NCBI GenBank assembly: GCA_038247995.1
Contig: JBBRUG010000342.1
Location: 1 to 6,230, forward strand
Length of the DNA stretch: 6,230 nucleotides
Source of the DNA: JBBRUG01 sp038247995
Lineage (GTDB): Bacteria; Chloroflexota; Chloroflexia; Chloroflexales; Chloroflexaceae
Direction of reading: 5' to 3'
Part shown: one piece after another, positions 1 to 4,660 of the stretch
Numbering within the stretch: the stretch's first letter is position 1
How the letters are laid out: every line of letters starts with the position of its first letter
Notes under the pieces: model-generated
Database searches by the model: none
Told to the model about the DNA's origin: nothing
What the model saw: only the letters and a program-made list of their open reading frames with translations
Translations under genes and position numbers: made by a program

Positions 1-916
1 CCAGGCCGCCGGTCGAGGCCATCATGGATGAGATCACGCCGCCGATGAAGTCGGTGTTCAGGTCGGACGACAGCAGCGCATACTTGTCGCTCACTACCGT
101 GTCCTGATAGAACTGCGCGGCGCGCAGCGTGTTCTCGTCAGTCATGGTCATCGTGAAGTCGGGCTGCGAGTACTGGCCGTTGTGCTGCCAGACGACACCC
201 TGGAACAACCAGGCGATATAGCTTGCGCCGTTCGGGTGCCCGAAGGCGGCGCGGCTCATTGTGCTGCCGTCCATCTGAACCAGTTGCGGTGCCCACTCGG
301 CAAGCTCGGCCCAGTTGGCCGGCGCGCGATCGGGCAGGCCTGCTTCGGCCCAGTGCTCTTTGTTGTAGTAGAACAGCGGCGTCGAGCGCGCAAACGGCAG
401 CCAGAAGCGCTGGCCCTGGCGCACGCCCTCGTTGAGCAGCACCGGCTCGAAGTCGTCCCACTGCAGGCCGGCCTGGTTGCCCAGGTCGTCGAGTTGAGTG
501 ATCGCGCCGGCGACATAGAAGGTGAACCACCACACATCCGAAAGCAGGATTACGTCGGGGATGGTGTTAGCCTGCAGGCCGGCGGTGTACTTCTGTGCCG
601 TCTCTTCGTAGCTACCCTGGAACTGGTAATCGACGAATACTTCGTCCTGCGACTCGTTGAACGAGTTGACAATCGACTGCTCGGCCTCGCCCAGATCGCC
701 ACTGAACGAACCCCAGTAGGTTACGTTTACCAGCGAGTCGCTGCCGGCGGGCACCGTAGCCGGCGCCTGAGCGCCTGCATCGGCGGCCGGAGCCGTTGTC
801 GGGGCGGTATCGCCACCGGCGCTCGGGGCTGCGCCACATGCGGCCAGCGCCGCCGTACCGCCACCTACGAGCAGGACACGCAGCATCTCACGCCGCGTCA
901 GTTTACCGTTCTGCAC
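1..916 (-). CDS. ugpB: UgpB-like ABC transporter substrate-binding lipoprotein, 3' end outside the window
   Basis: Extracytoplasmic solute receptor that would hand substrate to the UgpA/UgpE-like permeases. The first 305 codons are present and the C-terminal part is beyond the left edge (E. coli UgpB is about 438 residues). The start is GTG at 914-916, with AAGGAG six bases upstream (923-928). Residues 7-13 (TRREMLR) form a twin-arginine motif, followed by a hydrophobic stretch and the lipobox LAAC with Cys27, so a Tat-exported, lipid-anchored protein is likely. Residues 28-60 are an Ala/Pro/Thr/Gly-rich linker. From memory of the family, the mature part matches UgpB: YWGSFSGDLG (67-76), FQGSY (99-103), PFARSTPLFYYNK (174-186) and the GG...MMASTGGL stretch at 292-305. 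Substrate inferred: sn-glycerol-3-phosphate or a related phosphodiester; another sugar remains possible. It is the last visible gene of the operon, behind a strong inverted repeat. Confidence 0.9.
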   Translation of the reverse strand, partial: MQNGKLTRREMLRVLLVGGGTAALAACGAAPSAGGDTAPTTAPAADAGAQAPATVPAGSDSLVNVTYWGSFSGDLGEAEQSIVNSFNESQDEVFVDYQFQGSYEETAQKYTAGLQANTIPDVILLSDVWWFTFYVAGAITQLDDLGNQAGLQWDDFEPVLLNEGVRQGQRFWLPFARSTPLFYYNKEHWAEAGLPDRAPANWAELAEWAPQLVQMDGSTMSRAAFGHPNGASYIAWLFQGVVWQHNGQYSQPDFTMTMTDENTLRAAQFYQDTVVSDKYALLSSDLNTDFIGGVISSMMASTGGL

Positions 917-998
917 TGTGATCTCCTTTTCCTTCGCTCATGGAAAGTCTGTCACGATCTATGACCAGGCGCACAATCGGCGCCATGCCACCGTATTT
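917..998 (-). promoter_or_regulatory. Leader of the ugpB-like gene
   Basis: Short gap between the inverted repeat and the GTG start. The only clear signal is the AAGGAG ribosome binding site (923-928). A small GC stem, GGCGC (968-972) with GCGCC (980-984), lies upstream. I found no convincing -35/-10 pair, so the gene is probably reached by read-through from the permeases, or by a promoter that cannot be recognised by eye. Confidence 0.5.
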
Positions 999-1063
999 GA
1001 ATGCAAAAGGAAAAATGGAAAAGGCAAAATTGTTCGGCCTTTTGCCTTTTGCGTTTTGCATTC
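999..1063 (-). terminator. Nested inverted repeat between ugpE and ugpB (attenuator, terminator or RNA-stabilising hairpin)
   Basis: Two perfect, concentric pairs of arms. The outer pair is GAATGCAAAA (999-1008) with TTTTGCATTC (1054-1063). The inner pair is AAAAGGCAAAA (1019-1029) with TTTTGCCTTTT (1040-1050) around a 10-base loop. Spacers between inner and outer arms are unequal (10 and 3 bases). In the operon's transcript the inner stem ends in a U-rich stretch, as in an intrinsic terminator, and the outer arm overlaps the ugpE stop codon. Likely roles, by inference: partial termination, or protection of the permease mRNA 3' end to set the ratio between permeases and binding protein. Confidence refers to the structure; the function is not shown. 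Confidence 0.65.
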
Positions 1064-1943
1064 ATCCCTTCACCGCGCCCGCCGCAATGCCCTCAACGAT
1101 GTAGCGCTGGAGAAAGAGGAAGATAATCATCACCGGGATAATCAGGAAGAGCGAGCCGGCCATCACCACACCCCAGTTGATCACGCCTTCTGAGTTGCGC
1201 AGCCAGTAAATGCCGATCGGCAGCGTGCGCATGGCGCTGGTATTGGTGACGATCAGCGGCCAGAGGAATTCGTTCCATTTGCCCACCGCCGAAAGCAGGG
1301 CCATGGTTGCGATCGCGGGCTGGGCCATCGGCACCACAATGCTGAGTAAAATGCGTATATGCCCGGCGCCATCCACCCGCGCCGCCTCGATAACTTCATA
1401 CGGCAGCGCCATAAAGGCTTGCCGCAACAAAAACGTGCCGAAGGCAATTGCCGCCCCCGGCACGATGATGCCCTGGTAGGTGTTGATCCAGCCGAAACGT
1501 GCGATCGTCAGGTAGTTCGGCACGATAGTGATTTCCACCGGCACCATCAATGCGGCCAGCAGGATCAAGAACACCAGTTGCTTGCGCGGAAAGCGCAGAT
1601 AGGCCAGCGCGTAGGCCGAACTGACGGCCAGGATCACCTCGGCCAGAGCACCCAGCGTGGTGGTGATGAAGCTGTTCAGGTAGTAGCGCCCGAACGGCGC
1701 CACATTCCAGGCCCGCACAAAATTATCGACGGTTGGCGCTTGCGGAAACCACGTCGGCGGAATGCGATAGATCTCGTTGCTGAGCTTAAAAGCGCCGATC
1801 AGCGTCCAGTAGACCGGCAAGCCGATCATGATCACGGCGAAAAACATCGCTGCATAGCCGGCGATCTTCGGCCCGGTGATCCGACGGCGCACGCGCACGG
1901 TTTCGACGGGACGCGCCAGGGTTTCGTAATCGGTCGTTGCCAT
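1062..1943 (-). CDS. ugpE: UgpE-like ABC transporter permease (MalG/CUT1 family)
   Basis: Inner-membrane subunit, 293 residues, that would pair with the upstream UgpA-like subunit. About six membrane spans are visible (roughly 28-50, 91-115, 122-142, 155-177, 207-228, 256-278). The cytoplasmic EAA loop that contacts the ATPase is at 186-194 (EAARVDGAG) and continues to the VVP at 203-205. The C-terminus, QRYIVEGIAAGAVKG, is the usual end of CUT1 MalG-type permeases. Compared from memory with E. coli UgpE, the segments around LMVPVEITIVP (132-142) and FLLRQAFMALP (171-181) correspond closely, which favours the Ugp branch over a maltose system. The ATG follows the ugpA stop by 12 bp; AGGA overlapping that stop region, about 10 bases upstream, may serve as the ribosome binding site, so translation is probably coupled. 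Substrate specificity is inferred. Confidence 0.93.
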   Translation of the reverse strand: MATTDYETLARPVETVRVRRRITGPKIAGYAAMFFAVIMIGLPVYWTLIGAFKLSNEIYRIPPTWFPQAPTVDNFVRAWNVAPFGRYYLNSFITTTLGALAEVILAVSSAYALAYLRFPRKQLVFLILLAALMVPVEITIVPNYLTIARFGWINTYQGIIVPGAAIAFGTFLLRQAFMALPYEVIEAARVDGAGHIRILLSIVVPMAQPAIATMALLSAVGKWNEFLWPLIVTNTSAMRTLPIGIYWLRNSEGVINWGVVMAGSLFLIIPVMIIFLFLQRYIVEGIAAGAVKG

Positions 1944-1955
1944 CGTTCGCTGATC

Positions 1956-2891
1956 CTATCCGTACGTCACCCGCTGCTCTAAGTAGCGCAGCTGGATGAT
2001 CGTGAGCACAAGCATGATTCCGAAAAGCACCATCGCCACCACTCCTGCTTCGCCGGCGTCGTACTTCACAAAACCAAGCTCGTAGAGGTGGAAGATCAGC
2101 ACATTGGTGGCATTGGCCGGGCCGCCGTTGGTGAGCACCTTGATGATGTCGAACGACTGGAAGCAGGCCAGGATGCTCGTTACTGAGAGGAAGAAGGCTA
2201 CCGGCGATAGGCCGGGCAGCGTCACGTTCCAGAAGCGATCCCAAGGGCCGGCGCCATCGACGCGGGCGGCGTCGTACAGTTCGCGCGGAATACCCTGGAG
2301 GCCGGCGAGGTAGATCACCACCGCGTAGCCCATGTTCTTCCAGACATAAACAATGATTACCGCCGGCATGGCCCAGAATGGATCAGACAGCCAATCGGGC
2401 GAGCGTTGCCCAATCAGTTTCAGTAACTCGTTCATTAAGCCATAACGTGGGTCGAAAATATAACTCCAGACCACCGCAACCACCGCGCCCGACATAATCA
2501 CCGGCGAGAAGACGACCGCCCGCGCCACATTGCGGTAACGCAACGGCTGATTGATCAGCAGCGCCACCCCCAGGCCCAACAGTAACGTCAGCCCAACTGA
2601 ACAGACAGTAAACGTAAAAGTGTTAAGAACGATGGTCCAGAATTGGGTGTCGCTGAAGGTGCGAAGATAATTGTCGAGGCCAACAAATGGTTTTGTGGGG
2701 CGCAGAAAATTCCAGCGCACAAAGCTGAGGTAGAAGTTATAGGCCAGGGGCCAATAGGTGAAAATGGAGAAGAGCAACAGGTTCGGCCCCAACAGTAAGA
2801 CGAAGAGCATCCATTCGCGATACTCGCGGGTTCGGCGGGCGCGTTGGGGCACCTGACCCGGCTCGGACACGGAGCGGGAAAACGTCGACAT
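1956..2891 (-). CDS. ugpA: UgpA-like ABC transporter permease (MalF/CUT1 family)
   Basis: Inner-membrane subunit, 311 residues, first gene of the operon. A basic N-terminal tail (to about residue 26) is followed by six probable membrane spans (roughly 28-50, 86-112, 124-146, 174-197, 228-247, 283-304). There is no extra large periplasmic domain as in enteric MalF, so it fits the UgpA size class. The EAA loop is at 207-215 (DAARVDGAG) running to LPG at 225-227. The MalF-type signature lies around FDIIKVLTNGGP (247-258). The C-terminus LTIIQLRYLEQRVTYG closely parallels the UgpA end as I remember it. The ribosome binding site before ATG 2889-2891 is weak (GTGAG). A leader of roughly 85 nt with a hairpin and a probable regulated promoter lies upstream. 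Confidence 0.93.
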   Translation of the reverse strand: MSTFSRSVSEPGQVPQRARRTREYREWMLFVLLLGPNLLLFSIFTYWPLAYNFYLSFVRWNFLRPTKPFVGLDNYLRTFSDTQFWTIVLNTFTFTVCSVGLTLLLGLGVALLINQPLRYRNVARAVVFSPVIMSGAVVAVVWSYIFDPRYGLMNELLKLIGQRSPDWLSDPFWAMPAVIIVYVWKNMGYAVVIYLAGLQGIPRELYDAARVDGAGPWDRFWNVTLPGLSPVAFFLSVTSILACFQSFDIIKVLTNGGPANATNVLIFHLYELGFVKYDAGEAGVVAMVLFGIMLVLTIIQLRYLEQRVTYG

Positions 2892-2916
2892 AGCATCTCA
2901 CACTAAAACACACCAA

Positions 2917-2939
2917 CGCAGGAGCAACAGCTTCCTGCG
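2917..2939 (-). promoter_or_regulatory. Hairpin in the 5' leader of the ugp-like operon
   Basis: CGCAGGA (2917-2923) pairs perfectly with TCCTGCG (2933-2939) across a 9-base loop. It lies between the predicted transcription start and the ugpA-like start codon, about 25 bases before the ATG. It has no following U tract, so it is not a standard terminator; mRNA stabilisation or translation control is possible. Function is inferred. Confidence 0.45.
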
Positions 2940-2982
2940 CTACGGTGCGCTCGGTACGGTTTGCACACAGATTTGCTCGCTG

Positions 2983-2988
2983 AGTATA
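2983..2988 (-). promoter_or_regulatory. Predicted -10 box of the ugp-like operon
   Basis: TATACT on the minus strand, one mismatch from TATAAT. No TTGACA-like hexamer lies 16-18 bp upstream. Instead a TTAACC repeat ends 9 bp upstream, where an activator would replace the -35 element. This is typical of promoters activated by OmpR/PhoB-type regulators. The predicted transcript start is near 2976. Confidence 0.55.
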
Positions 2989-2997
2989 CCTACGCTC

Positions 2998-3047
2998 GGT
3001 TAATCGGGCTTCATGGAACGGTTAAGCCCACGTTAAATGCGTGTTAA
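2998..3047 (-). promoter_or_regulatory. Helically phased TTAAC(A/G/C) direct repeats, candidate Pho box
   Basis: Read on the minus strand: TTAACA (3047-3042), TTAACG (3036-3031), TTAACC (3025-3020) and TTAACC (3003-2998). Start-to-start distances are 11, 11 and 22 bp, so all four lie on one face of the helix. From established knowledge, Bacillus PhoP boxes are TTAACA-like repeats with about 5 bp between them, and cyanobacterial SphR/PhoB boxes are CTTAACCT-like repeats. The array sits just upstream of the operon's -10 box. A fifth, weaker copy (TTTAA at 3065-3069 on the plus strand) is in the same phase. Which regulator binds is inference. Confidence 0.6.
3006..3029. repeat. Small inverted repeat within the divergent control region
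   Basis: GGGCTT (3006-3011) and AAGCCC (3024-3029), six-base arms around 12 bases. The right arm overlaps one TTAACC repeat by two bases. It could be an operator for a dimeric regulator, or chance. Confidence 0.3.
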
Positions 3048-3091
3048 TAACTAAGGTGTGCTGTTTTAATGCGTGCGTATCCACCAAAGGG

Positions 3092-3097
3092 TATAAG
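3092..3097 (+). promoter_or_regulatory. Possible -10 box for the cyclase gene
   Basis: TATAAG about 95 bp before the cyclase start codon. No good -35 hexamer is present at the expected distance, so this is a weak call. Confidence 0.25.
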
Positions 3098-3103
3098 ACG
3101 TGA

Positions 3104-3153
3104 GGCGTGGGGTTTGGGATATATATCCACGCCCCTGCACGCCCTGGCACGCC
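3104..3153. promoter_or_regulatory. AT palindrome with CACGCC repeats in the cyclase leader
   Basis: A perfect 12-bp palindrome GGATATATATCC (3117-3128) is flanked by GGCGTGG (3104-3110) and its inverted copy CCACGCC (3127-3133). CACGCC then repeats at 3128-3133, 3138-3143 and 3148-3153, exactly 10 bp apart. The block is 40-90 bp upstream of the cyclase start. It may be an operator or an RNA hairpin in the leader; no regulator can be named. Confidence 0.45.
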
Positions 3154-3192
3154 GTCACCCGTAAGCGTCATTTATGCTGTGAGGAGTCGCAT

Positions 3193-4272
3193 ATGCTGCG
3201 CCTATTTGGCCCGCGTCGCCCGGTTCTCGCCAATGAGTTTGCCGTCCTAGAGCAGCAGGGCCAATCTGCTGCGCAGAGTGCGGCGCTCGCCGATTTCTTT
3301 TTGCATGCTGAGCCGTATGAGTTGATCCGGCTCAATCCGCGGCGCATCGCCGAGCAACTGCACCTCGATGAGCGGGCCACGTTGCGCTTGCTTATCGTCG
3401 CACTGTATGCCGGCCTGGTGGATTTGCATTGGGACGTGCGCTGCCCGATGTGCGGCGCGATCAACCATCGCGGCGACAGCATCGCCGGCCTGCATCACGA
3501 CGAGGATTGTACGAATTGCCGGGCGCATTTCGCCGCGCGCCTCGACGATGAAGTGCGGGTCAGCTTCAGCCTGGTTGCACGGTTGCATCCGCGTCCCGCG
3601 CACAACGATCCGGAACGCCGGGCGACGACCGACACTCGCCTCGGCGCGGTACCGGGCCATGCCCTGATGCTCTTGCCCGAGTTCCAAAGCCTCTTCCCAA
3701 CCCAGCGCCTGCTCCCCGATGAAAGTCTCAGTGTGACCCGCGCGGCCTTACTTTTCACTGATCTGGCCGGCTCGACGGCGATCTATGCTCGGCGCGGCGA
3801 CCCACGCGCCTACCACCTCGTGCGGCTTCACTTCGACGAACTATTTCGCGTAGCCGATGCGTGCGGCGGGCTAATGATCAAAACCATCGGCGATGCGGTA
3901 ATGGCCGCATTTCAGCACCCCGCTGAGGCGCTACAGGCGGCTCTAGCGATGCAAGCGGCCATCAGCGATCTGAATAGTCGAGCCAATCTCCAAGCGGCCG
4001 AGTGTTTAATCCTCAAGGTTGGCCTGCACAGCGGCCCATGCCTGAGCGTCACACTGAACGATCGCCCCGACTACTTCGGCACCACAGTGAACATCGCCGC
4101 GCGCGTGCAGGGCCTCTCGCACGGCGGAGATATTGTGCTTACCGAAGCGATCCACACCGACGCTGAAGCGGTACAACTCCTCCAGGGCCAGCAACTCACC
4201 AGCGCCAGTGTTATGCTCAGGGGCATCGATGATCCGGTGCTCGTGCATCGGTTGGCGCAGAGTGAAGCATAA
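3193..4272 (+). CDS. Class III adenylate cyclase with N-terminal zinc-ribbon-like domain
   Basis: Soluble enzyme predicted to convert ATP to cAMP, 359 residues, no membrane span. I chose ATG 3193 because GAGGAG (3181-3186) lies six bases upstream; an in-frame GTG at 3100 would add 31 residues but has no ribosome binding site. The N-terminal region (about 1-135) holds CPMC (84-87) and CTNC (106-109), likely four zinc ligands; it resembles the region (DUF5939, from memory) found before many bacterial cyclase domains. The cyclase domain starts near residue 183. Metal-binding aspartates are Asp190 (LLFTDLAGST) and Asp234 (KTIGD). Lys230 and Asp293 match the adenine-selecting pair of mammalian adenylate cyclases. 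Asn300 and Arg304 (VNIAAR) are the transition-state residues. All catalytic positions are present, so an active homodimer is expected. It is divergent from the ugp-like operon. Confidence 0.93.
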   Translation: MLRLFGPRRPVLANEFAVLEQQGQSAAQSAALADFFLHAEPYELIRLNPRRIAEQLHLDERATLRLLIVALYAGLVDLHWDVRCPMCGAINHRGDSIAGLHHDEDCTNCRAHFAARLDDEVRVSFSLVARLHPRPAHNDPERRATTDTRLGAVPGHALMLLPEFQSLFPTQRLLPDESLSVTRAALLFTDLAGSTAIYARRGDPRAYHLVRLHFDELFRVADACGGLMIKTIGDAVMAAFQHPAEALQAALAMQAAISDLNSRANLQAAECLILKVGLHSGPCLSVTLNDRPDYFGTTVNIAARVQGLSHGGDIVLTEAIHTDAEAVQLLQGQQLTSASVMLRGIDDPVLVHRLAQSEA

Positions 4273-4281
4273 AAAATGAAA

Positions 4282-4308
4282 GCGGCAAGGGCTTCAGCCC
4301 GTAGCCGC
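4282..4308. repeat. Two-part hairpin just after the cyclase gene
   Basis: Outer arms GCGGC (4282-4286) and GCCGC (4304-4308) enclose GGGC-TTCA-GCCC (4289-4300). It starts 9 bases after the cyclase stop codon and may slow or end transcription, but no T tract follows. The same TTCA tetraloop occurs in the next hairpin, suggesting a dispersed repeat family. Confidence 0.5.
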
Positions 4309-4325
4309 AGTGGCGCAGAGCATGA

Positions 4326-4347
4326 GCTACGCCCTTCAGGGCGTGGC
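4326..4347. repeat. Hairpin with TTCA loop at the head of the tandem array
   Basis: GCTACGCCC (4326-4334) pairs with GGGCGTGGC (4339-4347) around TTCA, nine pairs with one G-U. The right arm is also the first half of the 16-bp tandem unit that follows, so the array appears to have grown from the edge of this hairpin. Confidence 0.6.
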
Positions 4348-4448
4348 AGCGGCAGGCCGTGTAGCGGCAGGCCGTGTAGCGGCAGGGCGTGGCAGCGGCA
4401 GGGCGTGGCAGCGGCAGGGCGTGGCAGCGGCAGGGCGTGGCAGCGGCG
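4339..4448. repeat. 16/15-bp tandem repeat array, seven units
   Basis: The unit is GGGCGTGGCAGCGGCA. Copies: 4339-4354; two 15-bp variants with GGCCGTGTAGCGGCA (4355-4369 and 4370-4384); three perfect copies (4385-4400, 4401-4416, 4417-4432); and a last copy ending in G instead of A (4433-4448). The period is not a multiple of three, and no ribosome binding site or credible protein goes with it, so I read it as non-coding. Such arrays often vary in copy number between strains. Confidence 0.85.
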
Positions 4449-4515
4449 GGGCGACCACAACGGGTCGCCCGTACGGCGTGGCAGCGGCGGGGCGACCACA
4501 ACGGGTCGCCCGTAC
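4434..4515. repeat. Perfect 41-bp tandem duplication carrying a GGGCGACC/GGTCGCCC hairpin
   Basis: Unit 1 is 4434-4474 and unit 2 is 4475-4515, identical base for base; a partial third copy (GGCGTGGC, 4516-4523) follows. Each unit begins with the end of the 16-bp motif and continues with an 8-bp stem, GGGCGACC and GGTCGCCC, around ACAACG (stems at 4449-4456/4463-4470 and 4490-4497/4504-4511), then GTAC. The hairpin resembles a GC-rich intergenic element I associate with filamentous Chloroflexota and some cyanobacteria (memory, not checked). Confidence 0.85.
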
Positions 4516-4545
4516 GGCGTGGCGGGGTGGCGGTGTCGCGTTCAA

Positions 4546-4573
4546 TTGGGTACTAGTATCTATCGGGTATACT
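4546..4573 (+). promoter_or_regulatory. Predicted serC promoter
   Basis: -10 TATACT (4568-4573) with a partial -35 TTGGGT (4546-4551), 16 bp apart. The octamer GGTATACT is identical to that at the ugp-like promoter on the other strand. This places the start near 4580 and gives an 80-nt leader. The promoter lies after the repeat array, so serC is probably transcribed separately from the cyclase gene. Confidence 0.5.
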
Positions 4574-4612
4574 GAGGGCAGTCGGAGAGTCTGAAGATCT
4601 AACAAGTCTAGC

Positions 4613-4627
4613 AAACCTGTCAGGTTT
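4613..4627. repeat. AAACCT/AGGTTT hairpin in the serC leader
   Basis: AAACCT (4613-4618) pairs with AGGTTT (4622-4627) around GTC, followed by one more T. The stem is short and AT-rich. It could be a weak attenuator or part of a dispersed repeat. There is no T-box or other known serine-responsive riboswitch structure that I can recognise. Confidence 0.4.
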
Positions 4628-4660
4628 TACGCTTAATGCTGCATTCTAGGGAGCTAGCCC

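Noticed and set aside
949..963. GTCA...TGAC inverted repeat upstream of the ugpB-like gene
   Set aside because: Only four bases per arm match; easily chance.
182..964. Long plus-strand open frame (260 codons) opposite the ugpB-like gene
   Set aside because: It lies antisense to a gene with clear family motifs, signal peptide and ribosome binding site; its own translation has no recognisable domain and no ribosome binding site. GC-rich coding DNA commonly opens the opposite frame.
1359..1982. Plus-strand open frame (207 codons) opposite the ugpE-like gene
   Set aside because: Shadow of a membrane permease; the translation is rich in Arg, His, Gln and Asp with no domain, and the real gene on the other strand explains the region.
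3100..3192. GTG start adding 31 residues to the cyclase
   Set aside because: No ribosome binding site before 3100, the extension is low-quality sequence with four closely placed Cys/His/Trp-type residues unlike the family, and ATG 3193 has an excellent GAGGAG at proper spacing.
4339..4515. CRISPR-like regular repeats
   Set aside because: The units are directly adjacent with no unique spacers and no cas genes are nearby; this is a simple tandem array.
4276..4614. Open frames on both strands through the repeat array, giving Arg/Gly/Ala/Pro-rich proteins
   Set aside because: They come from the tandem DNA repeat; the unit length of 16/15 changes frame from copy to copy and no start has a ribosome binding site.
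4574..4660. T-box or amino-acid riboswitch in the serC leader
   Set aside because: The leader is only about 80 nt, with one short hairpin; no T-box sequence or multi-stem structure is present.
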